Shown piece by piece: positions 49,207 through 58,677 of a stretch of 64,000 nt of DNA (position 1 is its first letter; each line of letters opens with the position of its first letter). The notes under the pieces are model-generated. The model saw only the letters and a list, made by a program, of their open reading frames with translations. It was not told the DNA's origin and searched no databases. Location: positions 62,001 through 126,000 of the forward strand of contig NZ_CABJCG010000001.1 of the NCBI RefSeq assembly GCF_902364025.1, in the 5' to 3' direction. The translations under genes were made by a program, and so were the position numbers. The DNA is from Enterocloster lavalensis (lineage in GTDB: Bacteria; Bacillota; Clostridia; Lachnospirales; Lachnospiraceae).

Positions 49207-51273
49207 TCAGACCTTAAACATCATCCTGTTTTGAAACTCCTGGGCCTTGCCCTCGTTCCAGTCCTGTACAGGCCGGTAATATCCGGCGATTCTGCTGTAC
49301 ACATCCGTGGTCGCTCCGCATTTGGGGCAGACCGGCTGATTGCCGGGCAGGTAGCCGCAGGACTGGCAGATGGTGTAAACCGGCGAGAGGGTCACACAGG
49401 GCAGTTCATGTCCGGTGATCGCCTGACGGATCACATCCCGCGCCCTCTGCCACTCTTCCATCTCCCGCTCCACATAGATGTGGAATACCGTTCCCGTGGT
49501 GTAGAGAGGCTGCACCCCATCCTGGTTGGCCAACGCGCGGTCAAGGGGCAGCGCACAGTCCGCAGGCAATTTGGTGCTGTTGGTGTAATACGGAGTATCT
49601 CCGCTCCTGCCCGCTGTCCGGATTCCGGGGAAGCGTTCCCGGTCCAGCTTGGCGAACCGGAAGGTGGCCGACTCCGCGGGCGTGGCCTCCAGTCCAAAGA
49701 TATGGCCGTATTCCAGCTGGTATTTCACCAGCCGCTTCTGCATGTGCTTTAAGACCCCGGCGGCAAACCGCGCCGTGGCCTCGGACTCCATTCCCGCGTT
49801 GAGCCAGCGCGCGTTCAGGCCCGCCTCGTTCATGCCGATCACGCCGATGGAGGAAAAATGATTGTCGAAATCGGACAGATAACCTGCGGTGTAGGGGTAC
49901 AGCCCGTTCTTTAACAGGGTGGAAACTACGTCCCGCTTGATATCCAGGGAGCGGGCCGCCAGATCCATCATCTGGTCCAGGCGCGCGTAAAATTCTTCCT
50001 CGTCCCCGGACTGGCAGGCGATCCGCGGCAGGTTGACGGTCACCACGCCCACCGTGCCCGTGTGCTCGCCGTACCCGAAAAAGCCGCCGGCTTTTCTGCG
50101 CAGCACATGGAGGTCCGGTTTGATTCCCTCGTAGGAAATCCGCACGTCCCCGGGCTTTAGGCCCCCGCAGGCGTAGTTGACAAAATACGGCGTTCCGTAG
50201 TGGGAAGCCAGGGAAAACAGAAGCCGGTTCTGTTCCGTGTCGGACCAGTCGTAATCTTCGGTGATCCCGTAGGCTGGAATCGGATACTGGAAGCCCAGGC
50301 CGTTGGCGTCGCCCTCCAGCATGGTTTCCAGAAACGCCCGGTTCACCATGTCCATTTCCTCCTGGCATTCCCCGTAGGTGAAATCCATCCGCTTTCCGCC
50401 CACAACGGCCCGCTCTCCGGCCATGTCAGCCGGAACTTTCAAATCCATAAAAATATGGGAAAACGGCGCCTGCGTGCCCCAGCGGCTGGGCGTGTTCACG
50501 CCGAAAACGAAGGCTTCCATGCATTTCTTGACCTTGTCGTAGGACAGGTGGTCCGCCTTCACAAAAGGCGCAAGGTATGTATCAAAGGAAGAAAAGGACT
50601 GGGAGGCCGCCCATTCATTCTGCATGATGCCCAAAAAGTTGACCATCTGATTGCACAGGGTGGCCAGGTGCTTGGCCGGGGAGGCTGTAATCTTCCCGGT
50701 GATGCCGCCTAAGCCGTCCATCAGAAGCTTTTTTAAGGACCAGCCGCAGCTGTAGCTGGTGAGCATGGTCAGATCGTGAATGTGGATATCCCCGTTTAAG
50801 TGGGCATCCGAGATCTCCTTGTCGTAGATTTCTGTGAGCCAGTAGTTGGCCGTCACGGCTCCGGAGTTGTTGAGAATCAGACCGCCCACGGAATAGGTGA
50901 TGGTGGAATTCTCCTTGACCCGCCAGTCTTCCACCCTCACATAGCTGTCCACCACATCCTTGTAGTCCAGAATGGTCTTATCCAGATTGCGGATCTTCTC
51001 GCGCTGCTTCCGGTACAGAATGTAGGCCTTGGCCACATCGGTATAACCGGATTCCTCCAGCACCTTCTCCACGCTGTCCTGTATGTCTTCCACCGCAATC
51101 CGGTTTTCCTGTATCTTTTTCTGAAAATCGGAGGTGACCCGGATGGACAGCAGTTCCAGGATATCGTCCGTGTAAAACTTATCCGTGGCTTTAAATGCTT
51201 TCTGGATGGCCATGGTTATCTTTTCCAGGCGGAATTCCACGATTTCTCCGTCCCGTTTTACAACTAAAAGCAT
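49207..51273 (-). CDS. nrdD: Anaerobic ribonucleoside-triphosphate reductase
   Basis: 688 aa. N-terminal ATP-cone (residues 1-90), the 10-stranded barrel, a C-terminal zinc site with two Cys pairs (CQSCG and CPKCG) and the glycyl-radical loop with Gly664 in RIAGYYRPVQDWNEG. Reduces NTPs to dNTPs without oxygen. The activase gene nrdG does not follow it here; it must be elsewhere. It is downstream of nhaC in the same direction with 71 nt between and an AAGGAGGAAC site before the ATG. Confidence 0.97.
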   Translation of the reverse strand: MLLVVKRDGEIVEFRLEKITMAIQKAFKATDKFYTDDILELLSIRVTSDFQKKIQENRIAVEDIQDSVEKVLEESGYTDVAKAYILYRKQREKIRNLDKTILDYKDVVDSYVRVEDWRVKENSTITYSVGGLILNNSGAVTANYWLTEIYDKEISDAHLNGDIHIHDLTMLTSYSCGWSLKKLLMDGLGGITGKITASPAKHLATLCNQMVNFLGIMQNEWAASQSFSSFDTYLAPFVKADHLSYDKVKKCMEAFVFGVNTPSRWGTQAPFSHIFMDLKVPADMAGERAVVGGKRMDFTYGECQEEMDMVNRAFLETMLEGDANGLGFQYPIPAYGITEDYDWSDTEQNRLLFSLASHYGTPYFVNYACGGLKPGDVRISYEGIKPDLHVLRRKAGGFFGYGEHTGTVGVVTVNLPRIACQSGDEEEFYARLDQMMDLAARSLDIKRDVVSTLLKNGLYPYTAGYLSDFDNHFSSIGVIGMNEAGLNARWLNAGMESEATARFAAGVLKHMQKRLVKYQLEYGHIFGLEATPAESATFRFAKLDRERFPGIRTAGRSGDTPYYTNSTKLPADCALPLDRALANQDGVQPLYTTGTVFHIYVEREMEEWQRARDVIRQAITGHELPCVTLSPVYTICQSCGYLPGNQPVCPKCGATTDVYSRIAGYYRPVQDWNEGKAQEFQNRMMFKV

Positions 51274-51344
51274 ATTGATTGTTCCTCCTTAGAGAGATTT
51301 CCTCCATTATACCAAAAACGGGACAGGAAATACAGTATCCGCGG

Positions 51345-52820
51345 TTATTCTGCCAGAGGTTCCGGTAAAATTTCTTCCAATTCCGTGGAGAACGGCTGCT
51401 GCGCTCTGCCGCGTACGCTCCAATCGGCCTCCGCGCTGTTGCCGTGAATCGCCTTGAAGATGAAAATTCCCGCAAGGGCGCAGATGACGCTGACCGCGAT
51501 ATTGGCGTAAGCGAATACCACATAGGGGGCAAAGCTCAGCGTGGTAAAGCCGAACAGGCCCATATAATAGATACAGCCGGTATTCCAGGGCACCAGCGGC
51601 AGGATAATGGTGTTGGCCTCCTCGATGGTCCTGGAAAGCACGCTGCGGTGGATTCCCCGGCGGTCATAGAGTTCCCGGAACATGGTTCCCATGAGCACTG
51701 CGGAGACATAGAAATTGGTCACCAGCATCACGGTGAGGATTCCGCATACCAGGGTTACCAGGATGGCCGCCCGGTCAGACCGGACGGAACCAGTGATGCG
51801 CTCCACCAGCGTGTGGAGAAAACCAGCCTCGCTCAGGATTCCGCCCAGTGCCAACGCCAGAACCGCGGTGCAGATCGTGTTCATCATGGAGGAAATGCCG
51901 CCCTTGCTGAGCATCGTGTCCACCAGCTCCATTCCACTGTTGACCTTCACTCCGTTAAACACAACCGCCAGCACGTCGGTCAGAGCGGCTTTCTGTACCA
52001 GAACCGCCAGGGCGAGTCCGGCAAATCCGGAGATCAGGATCGCCAGAATAGCCGGAACCTTCCGGATGCTGAGGATGACGATGAGGACCACGGGGATCAG
52101 TAGCAGAATGTTGAAATGATAAAGGCCTGCCAGCTGGACTCTCACGGACTCGATCACAGAGGGATCCATGGCCACCTGGGCATATTGGGCGCCCAGAAAA
52201 TAGAAAATCACCAGGCTGATGATCACGGCCGGAATGGTGGTGTACATCATGGAGCGGACGTGGTAGTAGATATTGATGTCGCTGGCGCTGGATGCCAGAA
52301 TGGTGGAATCGGACAAGGGGGACAGCTTGTCGCCGAGGACCGAGCCTGAGATCGCCGCACCGGCCACGATGGGGATGGGAATTCCCATACTCACGCCGAT
52401 GCTCACACAGGCCACGCCCATGGTTCCCGCCGTGCCAAGGGAGGTCCCGATGCAGAGGGAAAGCAGGGAACACATGACAAACGTCAGGGGAAGGAGCATC
52501 CGGGGCGTGATGAAACTGAGGCCGTAATAGATGATCATGGGGACTGTGCCGCATTTGATCCAGGCGCCGATGAGGACGCCCACAAACAGCAGGATGATAA
52601 CGCAGTCCATGGCCCGCTTCACGCCCGACATCATACCCTCCTCCAGCTCCCGGTAAGGGTAGCCGAACAGCATGGAAATGATCAGGACCAGGAAAATGTT
52701 GACCACCAGCAGGGGGATGGTGGGAACGCCGGCGATAATTCCGGCCGTCAGTACGACGGCGATTACCGCCAGGACCGTAACGGATAAAAACAGACTGGGT
52801 TTTCCGGATTCTTTTTTCAT
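51345..52820 (-). CDS. nhaC: NhaC-family Na+/H+ antiporter
   Basis: 491 aa, about 11-12 membrane helices. Family blocks: SLGTAGTMGVACVSIG, GSVLGDKLSPLSDSTILAS, and the late NTIILPLVPWNTGCIYY. Exchanges Na+ (or a solute) against protons. It is preceded by a c-di-AMP riboswitch with a terminator, so its expression should fall when c-di-AMP rises. GAGAGATTGCGATG gives the start at 52820. Confidence 0.93.
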   Translation of the reverse strand: MKKESGKPSLFLSVTVLAVIAVVLTAGIIAGVPTIPLLVVNIFLVLIISMLFGYPYRELEEGMMSGVKRAMDCVIILLFVGVLIGAWIKCGTVPMIIYYGLSFITPRMLLPLTFVMCSLLSLCIGTSLGTAGTMGVACVSIGVSMGIPIPIVAGAAISGSVLGDKLSPLSDSTILASSASDINIYYHVRSMMYTTIPAVIISLVIFYFLGAQYAQVAMDPSVIESVRVQLAGLYHFNILLLIPVVLIVILSIRKVPAILAILISGFAGLALAVLVQKAALTDVLAVVFNGVKVNSGMELVDTMLSKGGISSMMNTICTAVLALALGGILSEAGFLHTLVERITGSVRSDRAAILVTLVCGILTVMLVTNFYVSAVLMGTMFRELYDRRGIHRSVLSRTIEEANTIILPLVPWNTGCIYYMGLFGFTTLSFAPYVVFAYANIAVSVICALAGIFIFKAIHGNSAEADWSVRGRAQQPFSTELEEILPEPLAE

Positions 52821-52849
52821 CGCAATCTCTCCTTTACTGATTTACTGAC

Positions 52850-53092
52850 AGAAAAAGCCACCCGGAAATTCCGGGTGGCGAAGGCAGCTCAACAGCTGTT
52901 TGCGCGAATATGCGTACACAAAAATAGCCATTTAACCTTCCTTCGCCTACGAGATTAGCTGACGGGTTCGGGAAAGAAGGTTCCCTATTGCCGGGATACG
53001 TGGCGCTCATTGTATCTCCGGGCAAATACACCCCAATAATTGGTTCTCCCGCTGCCGCTTCTGTTGGTTTACAGGGCGCGGCATTCGGCGTA
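52850..53092 (-). promoter_or_regulatory. c-di-AMP (ydaO/yuaA) riboswitch with terminator expression platform
   Basis: Minus strand. Conserved blocks: GCGGGAGAACCAAT...TTGGGGTG, CAATAGGGAACC and CCGAACCCGTCAGCTAATCT followed by CGTAGGCG. Terminator: CCACCCGGAA/TTCCGGGTGG (52857-52879) with TTTTT after. The aptamer's 3' strand (GGCGAAGG, complement of 52940-52947) can instead pair with CCTTCGCC (complement of 52877-52884), which makes an antiterminator. Ligand binding should free the terminator and switch nhaC off. -10-like TATAAT at about 53110-53115. Confidence 0.93.
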
Positions 53093-53144
53093 TATTTTTC
53101 TGTTGTGTTATAATTATATGTCTAGTTTAACAAAAAATGAGAAC

Positions 53145-53173
53145 AGTTGCAATAGTCAACTGTCAGATAGTTG
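53145..53173. promoter_or_regulatory. Overlapping AGTTG/CAACT palindromes upstream of the riboswitch
   Basis: AGTTG-N7-CAACT (53145-53161) and CAACT-N7-AGTTG (53157-53173) share one half-site, just upstream of the nhaC promoter. This pattern is common for MarR-family operators, but no regulator gene is near. Confidence 0.4.
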
Positions 53174-53200
53174 CACAAAATCATATAAATGTTGCAAATT

Positions 53201-54151
53201 TTAACGGCTGCTCCGGATCCATTCCACCCACACGGAATAATATTTTCCTAGAATATGGGAACCATCGGTGGAATAACCGGCGGCCAGATTTCCGTTTTCA
53301 TCGTCGAAAAGGCTGTTGACGTTCAGGTAGCGGCAGCCGGTTTCCTCTGCAATCGCTTCAATGGCCTTGTTTAAAGCGTCGATTTTCCGGTTGTTGTAAA
53401 TATCGCTTTTGGCGGCCTTCTCCTGGGTGACGTGCAGATTTGCCTCCAGAATCAGGGTCGCCTGGGGCTGCCTGGCGCGAATCTGCTCCACTACGGTCCG
53501 GTACTGGCGGAGAATGCTCTGTTCCTCGTATCCCAGCTCATTGATCCCAAGCATGAGATAGATGGAGCCGTAGCGGTTCGAGGAGAGAACCTCGTCCAAC
53601 CCCTGTTTGGTCCCGTTTTTGAGGGTGACCTGGGCCTGAAAGAGATTGAACACCGACATGCCGGAATTTGCAAATACCTCCGCCTGCCCCAAATCACCGT
53701 ATTCGGAGAGCCCCACGGTCCGCGAGTCCCCGATAAAGAGCGTATCGGAAAAAGTTTCGCCGGTCCCGGGAGATACAGTTGACGGAACTTCCGGGGGTGG
53801 GGGTGTTGTTTGCGAGGGCGCTGTATCCGATGCGCCCATTACCACTGCTTCCGTATCCGCCGTTCTCCTCTCCGGTGCGCCCATTTCCGTCGCTTCCGTC
53901 TCCACCGCGCCCGTTGCCCCCGCCGCTGCCGCTGCCTCTGTCTCCGCCGCGCCCATCTCCTCTTCCGCTGCTTCTGCCTCCGCCGCGCCCGTCGCCTCTG
54001 CCGTGTTCGTCTCCGCCGCCCCCATCTCCATCGCACTCACCTCCGCCTTCGCCATAGCCGTTCTGACGCCAAATACATCCGGCGGCAGCTTTCCCAGGGC
54101 AAGGATCATGATACTGCCCGTCAAAAGAATACTGTACCAATATCGTCTCAT
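53201..54151 (-). CDS. SGNH/GDSL hydrolase with Ala/Glu-rich linker
   Basis: 316 aa. N-terminal membrane anchor or signal (about 8-30), then a low-complexity stretch (about 35-130) of A, E, T, G and M with imperfect GAAETEA-type repeats ending in a Pro-rich patch. The catalytic domain has Ser in FIGDSRTVGL (about 145), LGINELG as block III, and Asp-x-x-His in TDGSHIL (about 298). Encoded 13 nt after an MBOAT acyltransferase; such pairs O-acetylate extracellular polymers. Substrate unknown. Confidence 0.88.
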   Translation of the reverse strand: MRRYWYSILLTGSIMILALGKLPPDVFGVRTAMAKAEVSAMEMGAAETNTAEATGAAEAEAAEEEMGAAETEAAAAAGATGAVETEATEMGAPERRTADTEAVVMGASDTAPSQTTPPPPEVPSTVSPGTGETFSDTLFIGDSRTVGLSEYGDLGQAEVFANSGMSVFNLFQAQVTLKNGTKQGLDEVLSSNRYGSIYLMLGINELGYEEQSILRQYRTVVEQIRARQPQATLILEANLHVTQEKAAKSDIYNNRKIDALNKAIEAIAEETGCRYLNVNSLFDDENGNLAAGYSTDGSHILGKYYSVWVEWIRSSR

Positions 54152-54164
54152 CTCACACCTCCGC

Positions 54165-55583
54165 CTAAAATCTGAAATATAAAAATGGATCGTCCAGCCC
54201 TAAACGCATACAGTACACACACAACCAGAATACGGCCAGAAGTCCAATAGCCGTGATCAGGGAATACCGGTGTCTCCTATAGATCCGCCCGGGAATATCC
54301 GTCATGAAGATCAATCCCGCCGCCAGGGAGATTGCGTATAGCTTTCCGTATTTCAGATAATCACCGCTGAAATAGACAAATTGCTTCTGGCGGGCGAAAA
54401 CAGGAAACAAGCGCTGGAGATACAGGGCGATTTGGCCTATGTCCGTGACCGCGAACACAAGCCAGGTGAGCGGTATCACAAACAGCATGTAGAGGTGGCC
54501 CAGAAAGCTCCACCGTTCCAGTACGGCGAGAAGCCCCAGCCGTTCGGCGGACATGATCAAAAACAGCAGCAGGCCCCAGAGGATGAAGTTCCAGCTGGCC
54601 CCGTGCCAGAATCCGGTCAGAAACCAGACTGCCATCAGATTGCGGAAAGTCAGAAGCCTGCCCCGCCTGTTTCCACCCAGGGGAATATACACATAATCGC
54701 GGAACCAGCTTCCAAGAGTCATATGCCATCGCCGCCAAAATTCCGTCATGGAACGGGACATGTAGGGATGGTTAAAATTGTCCGGAAGTTTAAAGCCCAT
54801 CATGGCGCCCAGCCCTTTTGCCATCAGGGAGTAACCGCAGAAATCAAAATAGATCTGAAGGCTGAACGCCGCCAGCCCCAGCCAGGCCAAGGGCGTGGAG
54901 ATGCTCTCATAGCCGATGGCCTGAACCTGGCTCCACAGGCCGCCAATCCGGTTGGCCAAAAGCACCTTAAACCCCAGGCCGATGGTAAACTCCCGAAGGC
55001 CGTCCTCAATCTGCCGGAAGGTAATCCGCCTTCTGCCGATCTGGGCACGGATGGAGGAATAGGTCACAATGGGACCGGCGATCAGCTGGGGAAACATGCT
55101 GATATACATGCCAAAGCCCACCAGAGAACCCTCGCAGGGAACGGATTTCCGGTAAACGTCAACCAGATATGAGATGGCCTGGAAGGTGTAGAAGCTGATG
55201 CCAACGGGCAGGACCGGAGTGAAAACCGGAAAATTTTGGGATACCCCCGCCATTTTCAGAAGCAGGTTTATATTTTGGACAAAAAACGACGCGTATTTGA
55301 AAAGAATCAGCCAGAACAGGTTGTAAAGAACGCCGCAGATCAGCCAGCGCTTTCGCAGCCGGCCGACCCTGCGCCGTCCGATTAAGACTCCGATCCGGTA
55401 GTTGACCAGAATGGAGAGGATCAATAGAACAAAATAAAAGGGGGTGTCCCTGACCCCGTAAAAATAGAAGCCAAGACTCCCCGCAAGAAGCCACAGATTC
55501 TTCCATCCGCCCGGGATTAGATAGTAAATCATCAGGAACACCGGAAGAAACTGAAATATAAATTCCAAACTGCTGAAAACCAT
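54165..55583 (-). CDS. MBOAT-family O-acyltransferase (AlgI/DltB-like)
   Basis: 472 aa from the ATG at 55583 (GAGGGTGAG upstream). About 10 membrane helices starting VFSSLEFIFQFLPVF. The MBOAT His motif is in FLTGFWHGASWNFILWG, preceded by SMTEFWRRWHMTLGSWFRDYVY as conserved segments. Moves acyl groups across the membrane to an exported glycan or teichoic acid. Coupled to the SGNH hydrolase gene, which may complete the transfer. AlgI-like rather than clearly DltB, since no dltACD genes lie here. Confidence 0.92.
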   Translation of the reverse strand: MVFSSLEFIFQFLPVFLMIYYLIPGGWKNLWLLAGSLGFYFYGVRDTPFYFVLLILSILVNYRIGVLIGRRRVGRLRKRWLICGVLYNLFWLILFKYASFFVQNINLLLKMAGVSQNFPVFTPVLPVGISFYTFQAISYLVDVYRKSVPCEGSLVGFGMYISMFPQLIAGPIVTYSSIRAQIGRRRITFRQIEDGLREFTIGLGFKVLLANRIGGLWSQVQAIGYESISTPLAWLGLAAFSLQIYFDFCGYSLMAKGLGAMMGFKLPDNFNHPYMSRSMTEFWRRWHMTLGSWFRDYVYIPLGGNRRGRLLTFRNLMAVWFLTGFWHGASWNFILWGLLLFLIMSAERLGLLAVLERWSFLGHLYMLFVIPLTWLVFAVTDIGQIALYLQRLFPVFARQKQFVYFSGDYLKYGKLYAISLAAGLIFMTDIPGRIYRRHRYSLITAIGLLAVFWLCVYCMRLGLDDPFLYFRF

Positions 55584-55676
55584 TTTTCTCACCCTCGCTT
55601 TTGTATGCACTCATATCCTTAGACGTTTTCATGAGGCCAAAAGTTGCAGGTGAATCATTTTTTTTGCGTCGTACAA

Positions 55677-56591
55677 TTATTCAAAAGGCTGAATATAGAA
55701 ATTGCCCACCACGTCGCTGGAGTTGATCACGTTCACAAAGGTGTCCGGGTACTGCTGGTGGATCTGCTTTTTCATCTTTCTCACATCGCTGTCCGAGAGC
55801 ACCGTGTAGATCAGATATTTCTTGTGGGCCGTGTAGGAGCCAAAGCCCTTCAGGATCGTGCTGCTGTGGTTGGTCAGCTCCAGCAGGTCGGCGGAGATGG
55901 CGGCCGGATTGTCGGTAACGATGAGCAGCGTCTTTTTCTTGTACTTCTTGTAAAAGGTGTTGATCACCTGGGTATTGCAGAACTGGAAAATAATGGAATA
56001 TAAAGCCTTGTCCATGCCGAACAGCCGGCCGGAGATCAGGATGATCACGGCGCTGAACAGCAGCATGTAATTGAAGGTGGACACCTTGTACTTGTTGGAG
56101 AGGGACATGGCGATGAAATCCGTCCCTCCGCTGCTGGCGTTGTTGTTTAGGATCAGGCTCAGGCCCAGACCGTTGAGAATCCCGCCGAACACGGAAATCA
56201 GCAGGATATCGCCGGTGATGGGGATGACGGGCAGCTCGTCCACCAGGACGGAAACCACAAGCAGGCTGAGGCAGGAAAACACGGTGAACTTCTTGCCCAC
56301 CAGCCGGTAAGCAAAAACAGCCGGGACCGCGTTGAATATCACGTTCAGCAGAGTAAAGGAAATCTTCACATCATAATATTTTAGCCCCACCCGCTGGATC
56401 AGCTTGGACAGGCCGGAAAATCCCCCAGGCACCAAATTTCCCTGCTCCACAAAGGTGTTCATGTTGATGGCCAGAATCAAACTTCCCAGCAGAATGAAGA
56501 TAATATTCACGATATTCCGCCATTTTTTGCTGTTTGCCACCTTCTGCATATTCTTCTGATACAGATCAGACACCATTTCGTGATGTTCCAT
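55677..56591 (-). CDS. YitT family membrane protein (DUF161/DUF2179)
   Basis: 304 aa from the ATG at 56591 (AGGAGG 6 nt upstream); the ATG at 56609 is an alternative without a site. Five to six N-terminal helices (VNIIFILLGSLILAINMNTF ...) including VPGGFSGLS and NNNASSGGTDFIAM. The C-terminal DUF2179 domain (about 220-300, IVTDNPAAISADLLEL, YTVLSDSDVRKMKK) resembles a small ligand-binding fold. Function not established. Stands alone between two operons. Confidence 0.9.
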   Translation of the reverse strand: MEHHEMVSDLYQKNMQKVANSKKWRNIVNIIFILLGSLILAINMNTFVEQGNLVPGGFSGLSKLIQRVGLKYYDVKISFTLLNVIFNAVPAVFAYRLVGKKFTVFSCLSLLVVSVLVDELPVIPITGDILLISVFGGILNGLGLSLILNNNASSGGTDFIAMSLSNKYKVSTFNYMLLFSAVIILISGRLFGMDKALYSIIFQFCNTQVINTFYKKYKKKTLLIVTDNPAAISADLLELTNHSSTILKGFGSYTAHKKYLIYTVLSDSDVRKMKKQIHQQYPDTFVNVINSSDVVGNFYIQPFE

Positions 56592-56697
56592 ATCCGCCTC
56601 CTGCTCCATGGTTTTATCATACCCATATAAATCGATTTGTTTCCTTATTATAGCAGAAGTTGGGTAAATATTACAACACTCCGGGCGGATTTTCCGC

Positions 56698-58677
56698 TTA
56701 GGATACGATTTTAAAATAAACTCTGGACGTCAGGACATAGACTGCTGCGTAGACAGCGGCGAACACAGCCAGGGTTCCGGCCGTGGTGGCGGCAAAAAGG
56801 GACACGTTCGTCAGGTTCATGGCAGCCAGCAGCCTGGTAATGATGGGAAATGCTGCTGAAATGTGAACCGCTGCCGCTGCCAGGGGCAGGAAGAACATCA
56901 ACAGGATCTGTGAGCGGATGGAACGGCGGATCTCCGCCTTGGAGAGTCCCACCTTCTGCATGATCTCGAATCGGCTCTTGTCGTCATAACCTTCGGTCAC
57001 CTGTTTGTAATAGATGATCAGCACGGTGGCCATCACAAACAGGGTGCCCAGAAAAATGCCCAGAAACAGCAGTCCCGCGTTCAGAGAAAAATAAGAGGCG
57101 CGCTGGGCTGCCGCACACTCGCCCTGGATTCCCTGGGGGAGCACAGCGGCCTTTTCCATGACTTCATCAAAGATGCGGATTTGCGTCTCCTGGTCCGCAT
57201 CCAGGTCAAAGCCGTAGTGGTATTGGATGCGTGAGAAATATTTCTCATCCACCTTCTGCTGTGATTCCAGAAATTCAATGTCCGCCAGATTGGGAAGGAT
57301 CAGATAGTACACCTCGGGGCCAAAGGAATCAGCCCCCTCCCAAAGTCCGTAATCTCCCGCCGGCACCGCCTGGTAGGTTCTGCCAAGAAGGGTCAGGTTT
57401 TCCTCCTGGTAGGGGGCCCTCTGGGTGATGACCATGCACTGTCCTTCCCCCAGCACGGCGTTGTTTCCGGTGAGCCGGTTATAGTCCTCCTGGGTTATGA
57501 CGTACATGGGGGCAATCCGGTCCAGGTCGCTGTTGGTGTAAATTTCTTCCAGCTCGAACGTTCCGCCCTCCCCGTTTATCACGAGAAGTGATAGATCCCG
57601 GTAGGTCAAGGTGTTCTGTTCCGGCAGTCCTTCCCGGGCGAGCACCTCCTTCACTGCGGCCGTGATCACGGATTCCTCCTCCGGTGTGGTCCGGTCCGCT
57701 GTCAGCATGATATTGCGCGGAAAACGGTTGCGCATCACATCGTCCATTCCCACGTAGAGCGCCACTGTGCTGGAGAGCATCACTAAAACGGAGGTGGACA
57801 GGATACAGATTCCCGCCAGACCGGCGGCGTTCTGCCGCATGCGGTAGAGCAGGCCGGACACGGAGATAAAATGCTCAGTCCGGTAATAGAACTTTTTACG
57901 CCCGCGCAGGAATTTCAACAGCGCGATGCTTCCGGCCGTAAACAGACAGTAGGTGCCGATCATGACCAGGATGGCGGCGACGAAAAAGGCGCTGATTGCC
58001 ATAGCGGGGTTATAAGTGGTCAGAGCCAGATAATATCCAAAGCCCAGGGTGATGATCCCAACCACCGCAATCCCCCACCGCGTTTTGGGCTCCCGCTCTC
58101 CCATCTGCCCGCCCCGCAAAAGCTCCATGGGGCTGCTCAAATGCACCCGGGCCAGATTCACGGACAGGATCACTAAAAATACGGCTCCAAACAGCAGCAC
58201 GGAAGTCAGGGCGGCTGTCCCCGAGAAAAAGAATCCCCACTGTACGGGAGCTTCGATCAGGCGGAGCAGCAAAAGATAAACTGCCTTTGAGAACAAAAAG
58301 CCCCCTATGATTCCGCCCCCAAGGCTGATTGCCGCAATGATGAAGGTCTCAAAAAACAGGATTTTGCCGATGTGGCGCTTGCTCATGCCTAATATATTGT
58401 ACAGGCCGATCTCCATCTTCCGCCGCTTCATCAAAAAGCTGTTGGTGTAAAACAGGAAGCCGCCGGCAAACAGGGCGATGATGAAGCAGCCCAGGTTTAA
58501 GATGGTCCGCATATCGGAACCGCCGTGCATTGCGGCGATCTCCCGGTTGCCCGCTAAGGTGAGGATGATGTCGAACATCATCACAGAACCCGTACAGGTC
58601 AGAATATAAGGAATATAGGTCTGGGCGTTTTTACGGATATTCTGCGCAGCCAGCCTGAGATAGAAGAAACGGTTCAT
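56698..58677 (-). CDS. Bce-type ABC transporter permease (FtsX family)
   Basis: 659 aa. Ten membrane helices in the BceB arrangement: one N-terminal helix, three in an FtsX group, a later pair, a large extracellular domain (about 310-530) and three C-terminal helices. Motif MKRRKMEIGLYNILGMSKR is typical. The large domain binds the peptide-inhibitor complex. It overlaps the ATPase gene by 4 nt. Together with the kinase and regulator upstream it forms a BceRS-AB-like antimicrobial peptide resistance module. Confidence 0.93.
   Translation of the reverse strand: MNRFFYLRLAAQNIRKNAQTYIPYILTCTGSVMMFDIILTLAGNREIAAMHGGSDMRTILNLGCFIIALFAGGFLFYTNSFLMKRRKMEIGLYNILGMSKRHIGKILFFETFIIAAISLGGGIIGGFLFSKAVYLLLLRLIEAPVQWGFFFSGTAALTSVLLFGAVFLVILSVNLARVHLSSPMELLRGGQMGEREPKTRWGIAVVGIITLGFGYYLALTTYNPAMAISAFFVAAILVMIGTYCLFTAGSIALLKFLRGRKKFYYRTEHFISVSGLLYRMRQNAAGLAGICILSTSVLVMLSSTVALYVGMDDVMRNRFPRNIMLTADRTTPEEESVITAAVKEVLAREGLPEQNTLTYRDLSLLVINGEGGTFELEEIYTNSDLDRIAPMYVITQEDYNRLTGNNAVLGEGQCMVITQRAPYQEENLTLLGRTYQAVPAGDYGLWEGADSFGPEVYYLILPNLADIEFLESQQKVDEKYFSRIQYHYGFDLDADQETQIRIFDEVMEKAAVLPQGIQGECAAAQRASYFSLNAGLLFLGIFLGTLFVMATVLIIYYKQVTEGYDDKSRFEIMQKVGLSKAEIRRSIRSQILLMFFLPLAAAAVHISAAFPIITRLLAAMNLTNVSLFAATTAGTLAVFAAVYAAVYVLTSRVYFKIVS

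Noticed and set aside
49207..51273. Missing nrdG as a sign of a broken ribonucleotide reductase system
   Set aside because: nrdD itself is full length with the glycyl loop intact, and nrdG can be encoded elsewhere.
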